A DNA stretch of 64,000 nucleotides from Fistulifera solaris (lineage: Eukaryota; Bacillariophyta; Bacillariophyceae; Naviculales; Stauroneidaceae). Positions within the stretch are counted from its first letter, which is position 1. Each line of letters opens with the position of its first letter. Shown one piece after another: positions 21,094 to 31,461 of this stretch. The notes beneath the pieces are model-generated. The model saw only the letters and a program-made list of their open reading frames with translations, was not told the origin of the DNA and did not search any database. The position numbers and the translations under genes are program-made. The stretch spans positions 560,501 to 624,500 of the forward strand of contig AP026145.1 in NCBI GenBank assembly GCA_030295235.1. The letters run 5' to 3'.

Positions 21094-21696
21094 TTTGGAG
21101 CAAACGTGACGAAAATATAGACGGGGACGATAGAAAGCGCTCTATTAAAGGTCTTTCCCGATTGATATAGAATGTCCTGACGGATTTGTTTAAGACGACA
21201 AAGAGATAGGTTGTTATTTGCATCAACAACTTCGATGACAACAACAGCACAACATAATCAAGCGACCGCCTCGTGTCCATCGTAGCTGCTGCTATGAAAC
21301 TTTGTGTAGAAGCGGTCTTCGAAAAGAGACCGGCATTCAACTGCGAGTACCAGTGCATCGAATAGTCATATTATGTTTAATAAAAGAGGTACCGCTTTAA
21401 AGTTTCTGATACATATAGTTCTAGTGTCGATTTAACAACGAAAATATTATGCATGCCAACGGAGAATAAGGGACGGAAAAAGGGTGGAAAAAGCCGCATC
21501 AACATGACGAGATAAAGACATTTTGGTTAAACGTATTTTTTTCAGTTAAAGAAGCCAAGAACAAAGAGGAACATAAGATTCTTGTCGTGGAAATGCTTCT
21601 CAAGCATGCGTCTCGATAGCGATGGCTTGATCCGGTCACCGGCAATCCCACATCATTTGCCCATTAATTTTTGAAAGCAACAACAAAGCAACAACG
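21094..21696. other. intergenic (divergent promoter region)
   Basis: 600 bp between the CK1 start (minus) and the F-box gene start (plus). It contains both promoters. Nothing else is recognised. Confidence 0.4.
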
Positions 21697-23116
21697 ATGA
21701 AGCAGTCACCGCTGGATTCGCCGCGATTCTCAATCGGCTCTTTGCATAAGAGAAAGTTTATCGCCCGACCGCTCGTTCCGATTACGAACAATGAAAACGA
21801 GCGATCACCCACAATAAGGAAGTATAAAGTCTTTTCGAAACTAACGGCCGTACGACGTCGTCCTGTTGCGTCCTTGAACAACGATGTTTTGCATTGGTTG
21901 CAAAGCGATTGCCCTCAGGATGTGGTTCTCCGAGTTCTCGCATTTGCTGGACCTCAAACAGCATCGGCTTTGTCCAAGACGAACCGATATTGGAAGGAAG
22001 TCATGGACGACGAAGAAACGTGGCGTGTTCTGTGTGAGCAACTGTATAAGGTGCGTGATGGAATTGTAGATTGCTTTTATTTGTTCGGAGCAAACGTTAA
22101 GAGTCGCCGTTTTACATTCTAGTGGACACCATCGGATGATACACCTGATTCCTGGAAAGACTATTACCGTCGCCACCCGTGCATTCCAGTGGATTTTCCT
22201 TCCGTTGGCACCGCCTTGGAGACTTTGTTTCCTTCAAAGCCTAGAAAATCCACGACACAAAGTAGATTCATCCGTTCATTTTTTGTTTCGACCGGGCACT
22301 TACAGCATAAGCCGAACGATTTTGGTTCGCGGAGCTCACAAGTCAGTCCAAGTCACATTAGAGAAAATGGACACTCCAGCGTCCCGTTTTTTGAAGGGCG
22401 ATACCGACGTCACCCTTGTTTACGATGGACTGAAAGCGAATTATCCTCTTTTCTGTGTCGAAGCTGGGACTTTGCTGCTGCGAAATCTACGACTTATCCA
22501 TCAATCCACCGGCTTTGACCTTTGGGCCGGAAATGCCGCAATTCAAGTGCAAGCTCGAAAACGTTTGGCCCACGCTTCGATGGAGCGATGTGAAGTCACT
22601 TCCAGATCTGGACGAGGCATAGTCGTTTCGAACGGAGGGAAGCTCACACTCCGTCAATGTAATGTTCACAGTTGTGCTGCTACTGGAATTTACATGTCTG
22701 GCAGCAACTCTACGGCAAAGATTGCTTCAACAGACATTCTTGGCAATGGTAATGGTAGAAGAGGTCTTGTCGGAGGACATTCCGGTGTCTATTTGGAAAA
22801 TGGAATCGCGTCTATCCATGATTCGAATATTTCGCACAACTCTTCTGCAGGAATTTACATGGTTACTCGAGAGGAATGGCGCTTGAGTCTCTCGGACTCG
22901 GCCTTGGTCGGGAATGGAGCCTTGCAGCTGGACCTTCCGAGCTTGCGTGTTGGCATGATTGCCAGAAATGCAGCCGCCCACGGAGACCGTGTAAGCATCC
23001 TGGAGCCAAGACTTCGTTCGGGACTCTCCTCAGGGGTGATTTTCGCTTCCCATCAAGTTCAATTTGAAGAGCTCTTCAGCGATGTAGATGAGTCTCCACA
23101 CAACGAATTTGTCTGA
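21697..23116 (+). CDS. F-box protein with right-handed beta-helix (FBXO11-like layout)
   Basis: Exon 1 21697-22050; 72-bp intron (GTGCGT...TTCTAG); exon 2 22123-23116; about 448 aa. Residues about 70-118 form an F-box (CPQDVVLRVLAFAGPQTASALSKTNRYW..., then EETWRVLCEQLY), which would bind Skp1 in an SCF ubiquitin ligase. Exon 2 starts WTPSDDTPDSWKDYYRRH, typical after an F-box. It then shows parallel beta-helix repeats: RPGTYSISRTI, GLKANYPLF, GRGIVVSNGGKLTLRQCNV, AATGIYMSGSNSTAKI, GGHSGVYLENG, SSAGIYM. This is a substrate-recognition fold as in FBXO11. The frame breaks between PSKPRK and VDSSVHFLFRPG; deleting one A from the AAAA run at 22245-22248 repairs it. Confidence 0.85.
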
Positions 23117-23171
23117 CCCAAAAGAAGCCAATTTTAAGCTAGCAATTTGCATGCTTTCCAACTACCTGTTA

Positions 23172-23225
23172 GGGCCTGTACTAACGGCAGGGTTTTGAGG
23201 ATGGGATCCCAGGTTTTATGGCCTA
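23172..23225 (+). repeat. left terminal inverted repeat of the Harbinger element
   Basis: 54 bp, exact reverse complement of 25488-25541. Preceded by target duplication TTA. Confidence 0.95.
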
Positions 23226-23445
23226 ACAGGCTTTAGGATGACACGACAGACGGTCCCAACAGGCCAAAAAAATCTGGGTTTGCCCAGGTTTTTTTCGTTC
23301 CCCATTTTTTTTCTGGGCAGCCCAAGTAAGCTGGGATCGGCTGGGACCGCGCGAATTTTCCCTCGTCCGTTTTGATTTCTTTTCACTCCATTCATCTTCC
23401 GTTTTCACAATATCCATCTATTCCGGTAACAACGTAAAGACTAAC

Positions 23446-24616
23446 ATGGCTAGCGAAGACACGACACCTCCCAACGATTCTCTTCCCGACTGGGGGTCGA
23501 ACAATGGCAACTACGACGACGATTCGCTTTGCAACGACAATCCACCGGCTGAAGAATCTTCGGTGGAGACCGCCCGAACTTCAGCTGTATTGAAGTTCCT
23601 GTCACGGCACAGCCTAGAAACAGGCCTCGTACAGTAGTTGTCCCTGCATCCGCTCCAGGACAACCAGATGCCTCTAATGCGTGCCGATGAGACCGCTGGC
23701 TGCTGCCCCAGCTCCGTCGATTGCCGCAGCTTCTAACGGCAACAACACTTCTAACGCCAACGGCACTGTTGTCACCGCACCATCTTCCGGCCGAGACTTC
23801 CTCCACAGGAAAAGGAACAAGGCTGGATTAATGATAGTGTAACGTTTGCGGATTTTGACGTTGACGAATCAGGCACGCCGGTCTCCATCCGTGGCATGCT
23901 ATTCTCGACTTTCCACTGCAAAGTCCTTCGCTCACTCTGCAGTCACGACAAATTCAAACTAAATGGTGTCAGCAAGTGTACTACCAAAGCTGACTATATT
24001 GCCTTCCTCGTAGATGGGTATAAAAACAAAGATGTGATTACCGCCCGTGGGAGGTATTGACGAAAGGATGACACCCAATTGCAGATTCCGTGATTCTCAA
24101 CATCATCTTCGGCGACCGCTCGCCACCAAATTCATCGAGGCACATCACACCACTGGGACTATTCCTGAAACTGGGGGGAGGTAAGGAGGGCGTTTTGGAA
24201 GGAAGCAGAAACGGAGTTTCAGAATCCTGAAAAGTATTACGGGGTATATTTTACTAGCGGTGAATCAGATAAAGTCGACCTGCTCCTACGAGAAGACCTC
24301 TTTCATCAAAAAAACCGACAAAATTCTTCCCCACAACGCAAAGCGGCTTCGCTATCTATCAGGAAATCACCCGCAAGTACAGGGACATTCACTTTCGTTA
24401 CACGCGATCCAGCAGCCATCAGGACTTTTGGAATTTCTGCGGAGGATGCATTACTTCTTATTATCTTCACAAGTTGCTGCAGGATTTGAAGCCGAATTTG
24501 TTAGCAACGGTCAACAAGGAATTGCCTCCTGACTCTTTTATGACTACGGAGGACATTCGTGCCATCTTCTTGGAGGACGACGGGACTCCCACAGCGGCAA
24601 TTTTGTTAACGTAAGC
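23446..24616 (+). pseudogene. Harbinger accessory protein region, frame-broken
   Basis: Several consecutive plus-strand frames look like one acidic then mixed protein broken by indels: MASEDTTPPNDSLPDWGSNN (23446-23637), then a frame containing SGTPVSIRGMLFSTFHCKVL (about 23868-24060), then YQEITRKYRDIHFRYTRSSS... to ILLT (about 24350-24610). Harbinger elements carry a second gene, often Myb-like, needed for nuclear import and DNA binding of the transposase. I cannot identify a Myb motif here, so the role is inferred from position only. It could include an intron. Confidence 0.5.
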
Positions 24617-24768
24617 TCTCCTGAGTTGAGACTCCCCCGTAACCTGTATAGCTAGCTCTGGATAGACAAGAGGCCTATCGTGAGAAATTATCCGCATCTC
24701 CATAGTTGTCGATTTCATCATCGTTGTCGGCATACTCTAACGTTTGCCCATCGTGTCTGAATTGCATC

Positions 24769-25283
24769 TCACTTTCGGCCGATACAGAAATTCTGGAGAA
24801 TGCAGCATGAAAGGAAAATGAGACCAACTGTTCGAAGACATGCCTTCTGGTCATGCTGAAAGATACGAGCGGTTGGTGAGATAACCAAATGCTCTTCGAT
24901 TGTGGTTCTCATCTGACTCAAGTAGAAGTTATAGTTGCCGTTCATTTCAGTTCGACCACTAGCACCCGCAAAAGGGGTCAGCAGGTGCTCAGTACAACCA
25001 TACGCGTTATCGCCAGCAATGAAGTAGCCAAGGGGTAAACTTTCAATTTTGTTGGCAAGCGGATTAAGCTTATGTGCAGACACGTCTGGTTGGCTGCCAG
25101 GAAGCGCAACGCAGACAGAGGTAAAGCGCATAGTGGGATCACAGCACGCTTGGCCGTTGATGCCGTAGCGGTGATAATGACCAGAAAAAAAGGCCTTTTA
25201 AAATCCCAGTCGGAATCGGAATCGGACTCATGCAGCCAGGAGTGGATAATGTCGCTGCAATTTATGGAAGAAAAACATAGCAA
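24769..25283 (-). pseudogene. Harbinger-type DDE transposase, C-terminal part, frame-broken
   Basis: The minus-strand frames read AFFSGHYHRYGINGQACCDP, then TMRFTSVCVALPGSQPDVSAH, then a GYFIAGDNAYGCTEHLLTPF motif, MNGNYNFYLSQMRTTIEEH and CCILQNFCIGRK. These match the DDE_Tnp_4 domain: SGHY..y..N.QA.CD, G.s.D...f, GD.aY.l...lltPf, N...s..R..iE and the C..LhNfCi tail. Asp of GDNAY and Glu of TTIEE fit two of the catalytic acids. The frame shifts at the AAAA run near 25198-25202 and again around the TTIEE region. The N-terminal part is not visible as an intact frame. It may be inactive, or broken only by sequence error. Confidence 0.8.
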
Positions 25284-25487
25284 GCGTTTACGTTAGGTGA
25301 ATGAACTAAAGCAATGAACATTAAGTGAAATGCCGACAATCTAAAATGTGGCGCCAAAATTGATTTTTTTAAAAAAAAATGCGTTGTCTTACTGTCACTA
25401 ACATTAAAACCCATGATCCCAAGTGTAAAAACTCGTTAACACCAATTACGGACCCCATGTAGGGATAAGCCTCTTGAGTGCCAGTCG

Positions 25488-25541
25488 TAGGCCATAAAAC
25501 CTGGGATCCCATCCTCAAAACCCTGCCGTTAGTACAGGCCC
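25488..25541 (-). repeat. right terminal inverted repeat of the Harbinger element
   Basis: 54 bp, exact reverse complement of 23172-23225. Followed by target duplication TTA. Confidence 0.95.
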
Positions 25542-25544
25542 TTA

Positions 25545-26192
25545 AACCGGGGAGGAGTTCATCACCTATCCCAATGTATTTTCGGTTTCACCTGTGTTAT
25601 AGGCCATGCTCTTTTTGAAAGCGAAGGGTTGCCAATAACAAGTAGTAATGTACTTGTAATAAAGCCAAGGAGCTAAGGGGCTCTCTAGTTTTAGTTGGCA
25701 CTATTCTTCTCCGAAAACTTAGTACTGAGTACTACGTAATAAATCTTCACGCAAGTGGAGAACAAAGAGATGCCCCGTTTAGCCACTTAGACAAAAACCT
25801 TAGTACATACTGCACAATAGTCCCAACATCACAATAAAAGGTCCATTATCACGTTTCACGTTTAGCGTTTAGCATTAATCGTGTGGTCATAAGTCATCCG
25901 GTACGGTACTCCAGATCAAGTCATTTTCAACTCTCTACTTGTAATCCGACGTTTTTTCTTTTCTCGTCTCTCGTCTCCTATTCATCGTCGACTTCGGTTG
26001 ATGCTATAAATTTTACTCAACAGCGGCTTCTTCTTAATGAGCAGACTCCACATTACTCCGTATTATATTATCTCAATTAGAAGTGCATAATATATGTGTG
26101 GAGAAGAAGGGATAATGATCTGAAGGAAAAAGCATCATGACGACGCGTGCTGTTCCGTTCCAGACCATTTTCATGCACCACCACAAAAATTC
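25545..26192. other. intergenic upstream of GT47 gene
   Basis: 650 bp without a convincing gene. It contains the 9-mer TACTCCGTA at 26054-26062, which recurs elsewhere in the window. Probably holds the promoter of the following gene. Confidence 0.45.
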
Positions 26193-27656
26193 GTGCATCC
26201 GCCCCGTCACCTGTCAAAAAGAGACTTTGGTTTACGTACACGCAGAAGATTTGTAATAACTATCGCAGGTCTTCTCCTTATCTCGACGGCCGGCTTTTGG
26301 CCTATCTGTGAATTTATTGTCGATACGCTGAGGTCTACCACGTTTTCGAAAAGCGTGTGGAGTGATTCGACGCACATGGGCGATGTCACTACGGGGAAAT
26401 ATTGCGCTCACGAAAACAGACGATGGACTTGCTATGACTGTAACGATGGTAATTGTCGGATCATTCGTGGCCGTAACAAATGTCCCCAATTTCGTCGCGT
26501 TCCTGGCGATTATCCTGTTCCTCGGGCCAGTTCCGCTGATGCGGTAGAGATTGCAGGGTTGCCCACGAGAACTTTGTCATGGATGGGGATCCGATACTAT
26601 CATGAGCAACCGATTTGTACTATTGCGGGATGCTTCAATCTCGAAAGATGCAGTGACACGGTTTTGAAAGTATATGTCGATCATGAAGGAGAGCATGCCC
26701 TGCTGGATTATGCGGCGGAACATTCCAAGCCCATTCCAGTGCAGCGAGTTCATAGTGCGAATGACGCATGTCTCATTGTCGTGTTAAGCAATACCTATTC
26801 GTCGGTGCATGACATGAAGAGCTCGGGACATTGGAATGATGGGGAGAACCACTTGCTGTGGGATTTTAGTAACTTTCCCTACCGCAAAATCGCCCCCGAT
26901 GCTCCCTTTAACATGTTTCATGTCGGGAAAGCTATAATTGCCAGTGAAACGATTGGCACAGCTTATGCTAGGCTGGGCTATGATTTAGTTCTGCCGTTGC
27001 CAAGAAGATGGGGAAGGGCCTTAGCGCCCAATGATGTTGATATTCATCGACCAAGGAAGTATTTACTTTCTTTCCGAGGGAGAGTGATAGATTCGATTGC
27101 TGCAGCTTATCAGCACAGGTGGCTCGCTGCCGAACATTGGGAAGTAGCCGACGATATTGTAGTAGACGTGGAGTGCTGGCACTTTGACTGGCTCGTTGAC
27201 AAAAAATCCCTGATCAAACCGTATGAAAGATCGCCTGGCATGTTCGACGACATGATGTGGAACTCTACATTCGGCTTTACTCCTGGTGGTTCTGGCATGA
27301 GCTCCTATCGCTTTGGTGAAGTGCTTTCTACGGGAGGCATCCCTGTTGTGGTGCATGGAGACTTTGTTCCCCCGCTGGCTCCGGAACTCGATTGGTCCAA
27401 GTGCATTGTCTGGGTGTCGGAACAACGGATTATCGATCTGCCCCACATTTTGCGCCAGATACCACCCGAAGAAGTTCACGCGAGACAAACAGCTTGTTGG
27501 AAGCTACATTCGGCCGTTTTTGGAGAAAAGGAGGTTGATGGAAAGTGGTACAATGATGAAGGAGTCGTTTTTACTAAAGGGTTACAGATTATCGCGCAGA
27601 GAGTTTCGAGCGCTGCTCAGATGTCGAAAATAGTTAATGATTTTGCAGATACATAG
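26193..27656 (+). CDS. exostosin-family (GT47-like) glycosyltransferase, type II membrane protein
   Basis: Intact single-exon frame, 487 aa. A basic cytosolic tail and a single hydrophobic anchor (FVITIAGLLLISTAGFW, about residues 20-37) give the type II topology of Golgi transferases. A Cys-rich stem follows (GKYCAHENRRWTCYDCNDGNC). The exostosin core is recognisable: HWNDGENHLLWDF, FHVGKAIIASETI near residue 250, RKYLLSFRGRV, and the donor-binding segment FGFTPGGSGMSSYRFGEVLSTGGIPVVV. Members transfer glucuronic acid, N-acetylglucosamine, xylose, arabinose or galactose to glycans. The specificity cannot be read from sequence. Diatoms have several such genes, presumably for wall or secreted polysaccharides. 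Confidence 0.88.
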   Translation: MHPPRHLSKRDFGLRTRRRFVITIAGLLLISTAGFWPICEFIVDTLRSTTFSKSVWSDSTHMGDVTTGKYCAHENRRWTCYDCNDGNCRIIRGRNKCPQFRRVPGDYPVPRASSADAVEIAGLPTRTLSWMGIRYYHEQPICTIAGCFNLERCSDTVLKVYVDHEGEHALLDYAAEHSKPIPVQRVHSANDACLIVVLSNTYSSVHDMKSSGHWNDGENHLLWDFSNFPYRKIAPDAPFNMFHVGKAIIASETIGTAYARLGYDLVLPLPRRWGRALAPNDVDIHRPRKYLLSFRGRVIDSIAAAYQHRWLAAEHWEVADDIVVDVECWHFDWLVDKKSLIKPYERSPGMFDDMMWNSTFGFTPGGSGMSSYRFGEVLSTGGIPVVVHGDFVPPLAPELDWSKCIVWVSEQRIIDLPHILRQIPPEEVHARQTACWKLHSAVFGEKEVDGKWYNDEGVVFTKGLQIIAQRVSSAAQMSKIVNDFADT

Positions 27657-27777
27657 TTAAGACAAACATAGAAGCAAGTAAAACATGTATTTATTTTTAA
27701 AAAGAGATCCCAAAAGGTATTCTTAGTATGCACCTAGTATATAAGGGATCACCAGGTTTCTTTGGACCAGCAGGACT

Positions 27778-29450
27778 TTACTGGATCACATCCACAAGAA
27801 AGTCAAAGATATCAGTCTTTTGAATAGCTTCTTTAACATCTTCTTTTTGTAAAGTGCGTCTCTTGTGCAACTGGCTGTATTCTGCAGGCACAAATGGAGA
27901 GCTAATTAGACAACAACGGTTCCATCCCAGAAACAAATAGCCTGTCTATCTCAACTTACCAAACGCACGAATGGATAAATCCAAAATGAAAAGCTCGCAA
28001 GCTTTCGCAAAGAGGACCGGAGCCTCTGCCGATATCATGCGCACATCCTCGTCACTCTTCATGATGCGCTTGATTCTAGCCAACGGCAAGTCATTATGGT
28101 TTTTGAAATCTTGTTCACTTTGATTCTCCAATGCCTGTATAGAAGCATACGAATCACACCAGAACTGCTGCAGCCGCTCCTGCAACTGCTGCAGAAATTG
28201 GGGCGAATTCGCTGCCGGTGGAGGCTCCGACATATCAAAGTCGTCGTTGTGGTCCCCTTCCAGCATCGGATCCGATTCTTCCGCCACACTCGGTTTCACC
28301 GGCGGTGCCTTCCGGGCCGGGGGCTCTGCTTTGACGGCTGATTCTTTCGTTGGCGCCGCATCACCCTTGTATATCCCTGATTGGATCTGCGCGGTTGTAT
28401 GAGCATGGATTAACGCTTGACACTTAGTTTAAAAACCGGAGCGACATGGAGATTAGATTACGGAGTATTATTTTTGGCAAACAGACTGGTTAGCCCCAAC
28501 GACGATTGAAAATTTGTGGCAATACCAGGTACTGCCCTTTGTCGAAGGAGTCGCAACAGCACAGACTTACCTGTAACTGAATTTGCGTGGAGATCTGGGC
28601 CGGTGTTAGATTCGCAGTAGCTGCTTTTCTTGCATTCACAATGGCTTGAGCTTGAATTTGTGACAAGGTGGCGATTTGCTGGGCATTCATCGGAACTAGA
28701 CCGTCCCCCCTAGCTTTAGCCGCTGCGACTACTGCTTGCGCTTGAGCAGCTGCTTGAACCTCGAAGAACAAGACGTTTAGTTGAAAAATTTGGCAAACAA
28801 TGATGTGCTATAGCGACCGAAACACTGGAAAAACTTACCATCGCCTTAGTTTGCGACAAGGCAATTAAAAGGAAAGCAACCGGAGCGACATTTCAAAAGC
28901 AAAGGACAGCAGAAGACGTTTAGTTCAATTTGGCAAACAATGATGTGCTATAGCGACCGAAATACTGGAAAAACTTACCTGGGCCTTAGTTTGCAACACG
29001 GAGAATACAAAGAAAGCAACCGGGGCGACATGGCGAAAGCAAAGGATAGCAAAAGACGTTGAGTTCAATTTGTGGGGCAAACAATGATGTTGTACTATAT
29101 AGCGTCAACCGAAACACTAGGTCACAGCAGAAGAAACTTACCTGTAACTGAATTTGTTCTGGCGTTATGTTGGCTTTTTGTCCTGAAAGAAGAAGCATAA
29201 GATACATTTGATTGGAGAATCAAGAAAGCCTAAAACTTCATCAAAAGGAGATCTTACCGCGTTCCGCAGCCGCTTGAAGCTGTGCCTGCAGCTGTTGTTG
29301 CAGCTGCTGTTGGATCTGCTTCTGCAATTGCTGTTGTGTAGATGTCGATGTGGTCGTTGTGGTAGATGTCGGTGCAGGTTTCTTTTTATTGGGATTGTTG
29401 TCTTCATTTGTATCCGCAGCGGGACGCTTTCCTCCGCCGTCTTTGTCCAT
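27778..29450 (-). CDS. NF-YC: NF-YC/HAP5, CCAAT-binding factor subunit C
   Basis: Exons 29450-29258, 29182-29142, 28759-28571, 28386-27960 and 27881-27778, all joining in frame; about 317 aa. The N-terminus is Lys/Thr then Gln-rich (QQQLQKQIQQQLQQQLQAQL), followed by a Gln/Ala-rich region. The C-terminal histone fold is NF-YC: QLQERLQQFWCDSYASIQAL, LPLARIKRIMKSDEDVRMIS, EAPVLFAKACELFILDLSIR, and across the last intron KRRTLQKEDVKEAIQKTDIF, ending DFLVDVIQ. NF-YC pairs with NF-YB to recruit NF-YA to CCAAT boxes. Two possible extra 6-nt exons (28979-28984, 28839-28844) may insert Ala-Gln and Ala-Met. Splice variants in the Gln-rich activation region would leave the histone fold unchanged. Confidence 0.92.
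28775..29140 (-). repeat. tandemly duplicated intron/microexon cassette inside NF-YC
   Basis: Two well-conserved copies and diverged neighbours of a 140-bp unit: GGCAAACAATGATGTGCTAT, GCGACCGAAA(C/T)ACTGGAAAAA, CTTACC and CCTTAGTTTGC(G/A)AC occur at about 28790-28860 and 28930-29000, with a third diverged copy near 29060-29140. On the minus strand each unit gives a pyrimidine tract, ACTAAG, six bases, then GTAAGTTTTTCCAG. Confidence 0.85.
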
Positions 29451-30035
29451 TTTGGTTGTTGTTCCTTGAAGAGTAATGTAGAAAGAAGCGAACTATCGCG
29501 ATGAGAAGGCAATCAATGCAATTGTTCCTAATGTCAGCAGAATACAAGAAGAATACGCTTTGCTTGTGCACTTTATTGAATGATACAATAACCAATGACA
29601 CACTCGAGAGATGCCAAGAATCTTTTCAAAGAACAATGGAAAAGATCGCAATTGGTCTGACTTGTGTTGGGATGGAATGACAAAAGGCAAAGTGGCTGTG
29701 CTGCTGCCAAATGGAAGTCGCTGGAGTGAATGAAGCGAAATTCGAATTTTCAACGCGATGGAGGGAGAAATTGGATGGTTCAGCGTGCTCCGACAGACGT
29801 ACGAGCGCACGAAAAGCGCGCGATTGATTCACTATAGTGTCAAACTGTTGTCCTTTTTTACAGCACCCGAGACTGCATTTGAGTCGTTAGTCGCGATGGT
29901 TCCGTTGGAGTACCGAATGTATTGGCGGCATTGAAATATTGACGACAGCCCTTGCTTCATTCGGCTTAATCATTGCGGTGCTTATAGAATCATTTTTATA
30001 ACTTTGTTACGGATTACGAGATATATATTAACATC
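29451..30035. other. divergent promoter region between NF-YC and flavodoxin gene
   Basis: 585 bp between two divergently transcribed genes. Only antisense shadows of no quality are present. It presumably includes both promoters. Confidence 0.4.
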
Positions 30036-30767
30036 ATGACAGCACGAGAAGAAAAGATTTACGTCTTGTACGGATCGCAGACGGGAAATTCCGAACAGCT
30101 CGCGCTCGACTTGTGCTCGCAAGTGCCGACCCAACTCGGTCCGGCCCAAATCCAACAAATCACCGGAACTTCTGCAACCATCACCGTCATACCCAAATGC
30201 ATGCAATTGGATGATTTCTTAGAACTTGATCGTGCCGAGTGGACGCGGCTGGTCGTCATCGTGACGAGTAGTTATGGTGTCGGCCAAGCTCCGTTGGGTT
30301 GTTATCGGTTTCGTGAGTTGTGTGATGCGTGGAAGAAGGAAGGAGACGTTCATAAAGGAACACTGGAGGGAATGACTTACGCTTTGTGTGGTTTGGGCGA
30401 CTCCAAATATACTACATTCTTTCGCAATCCTACCGTCATTGACGAAGCGTTGCATTTCGTCGGGGCGAAACGAGTCGGTCCGTTGGGAAAAGCCGATGCC
30501 AGTGGCCCGGAAGATCAAACGGCCGTTTTGGAGAAGTGGTTGCACAGTATTTGGCCCTTCTTGGCGAAAGTAGTCGTAGAACCTCCGTTAGATCGTGAGC
30601 GTTTGCAACAAATGCAACAACGAACGGTAGACGTGTGTCGAAGAATCAATCCAGATTTCGAAGCCAAGGCTCCATCGTCGCAGCCCCTTGCATCAAACGT
30701 AATGATCATTCTCTTGGCCGTTCTGGCGATTATAATGGGTTACTATTTTACTTCAACAACGAAATAA
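30036..30767 (+). CDS. flavodoxin-like (FMN) protein with C-terminal tail anchor
   Basis: Intact single-exon frame, 243 aa. An FMN-binding flavodoxin domain covers residues 6-180. The phosphate loop is VLYGSQTGNSEQLA. The second loop is TSSYGVGQAPLGCYRF. The isoalloxazine loop is CGLGDSKYTTFFRNP. All resemble the FMN half of diflavin reductases (P450 reductase type). The NADPH/FAD half is missing. The last about 20 residues (NVMIILLAVLAIIMGYYF) form a hydrophobic anchor close to the C-terminus, predicting a cytosol-facing tail-anchored protein. It likely shuttles electrons from a separate reductase to an unknown partner. A cytochrome b5 protein gene ends 30 bp away in the opposite direction, and a soluble paralog lies at 34812-35459. 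Confidence 0.9.
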   Translation: MTAREEKIYVLYGSQTGNSEQLALDLCSQVPTQLGPAQIQQITGTSATITVIPKCMQLDDFLELDRAEWTRLVVIVTSSYGVGQAPLGCYRFRELCDAWKKEGDVHKGTLEGMTYALCGLGDSKYTTFFRNPTVIDEALHFVGAKRVGPLGKADASGPEDQTAVLEKWLHSIWPFLAKVVVEPPLDRERLQQMQQRTVDVCRRINPDFEAKAPSSQPLASNVMIILLAVLAIIMGYYFTSTTK

Positions 30768-30796
30768 TGGAAAGGATGAAGACGCTAAAGCTATTT

Positions 30797-31461
30797 CTAG
30801 ATGTTTTCATCTTTCTCAGCAGTAGATTTTGAAACTTCCCAAGTCCCAGCAACAATATCCTCCTCCTCTTCTTCACTGTTTTTCGGTTCTAGCATTCTTA
30901 TGTCTACAGATTTCGGCAGTCGTGGAGCAGGGAGATCAAATCCGTCGTTATCTGTCTGAATTGGAGGTGTTGATGTTGAAGAGGAAGTGTCTACGTAACC
31001 CAGTAATAGTTTCCCAATCAAACTGACGACGAAAAAGGTTGAGCGACTACCAGCCAGCTAGCAAAACATCATTTCAGCACGTACTTTTCTTCGTTTACCC
31101 AGCGATGATACTTGTCGTACAATTTCGTGGCATCTTTCCCCAGTACACCCCGTAGAATGCTTTCTCCTCCGGGATGATACGCAATATAGGGTGATAAATT
31201 GTAAACTTTGCCACGCAATACAATCCATCCATCGTGTAGCGATTTATGTTGCTGTACTTCCGACATAGTGATTCTCCGTAGCGGCTGACCTTTGCGTTGC
31301 GCCAAGTCTTTCGACAGTTGCAACAAACGATTCCATTCCGACAAGCCAAAGCGGCCGGTTTTGTGTCGGGGTGGTGGTTGTGATGAGGAAGGCGGTGGCG
31401 GAGGCATAGTGGTGTCATTCATGACACGTTCGTTTGTTTCTGAAGTCGGTGATTCACTCAT
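30797..31461 (-). CDS. cytochrome b5 domain protein, RLF-like
   Basis: Exons 31461-31085 and 31022-30797 with a 62-bp intron GTACGT...GTCAG; about 200 aa. The join yields WVNEEN|LIGKLLLGYVD, matching the end of the heme domain in plant RLF-type proteins. The N-terminus is Pro/Ser-rich and disordered. The cytochrome b5 fold contains TMSEVQQHKSLHDGWIVLRG, heme ligand His in YHPGGESILRGVLGKDAT and the second ligand His in KYHRWVNEE. No membrane anchor is present, so it should be soluble. The C-terminus is acidic (NSEEEEEDIV). Family role: electron carrier. Plant RLF is cytosolic with an unknown partner. It is convergent with the tail-anchored flavodoxin-like gene; a functional link is inference. 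Confidence 0.88.

Larger units (their letters stand above)
23172..25541. mobile_element. PIF/Harbinger DNA transposon (2370 bp, complete termini)
   Basis: Perfect 54-bp terminal inverted repeats (23172-23225 and 25488-25541) begin GGGCCTGTACTAACGGCAGG. They are flanked by the 3-bp direct repeat TTA (23169-23171 and 25542-25544), the target-site duplication typical of PIF/Harbinger elements. Inside are a DDE transposase on the minus strand and a second, plus-strand accessory-type protein region. This two-gene layout is also typical of the superfamily. Both genes contain frame breaks in this sequence. Perfect TIRs imply recent insertion. Confidence 0.92.

Noticed and set aside
23446-24616. Separate host genes between 23.4 and 24.6 kb
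   Set aside because: They lie entirely between the transposon's terminal repeats and are more simply parts of its accessory gene.
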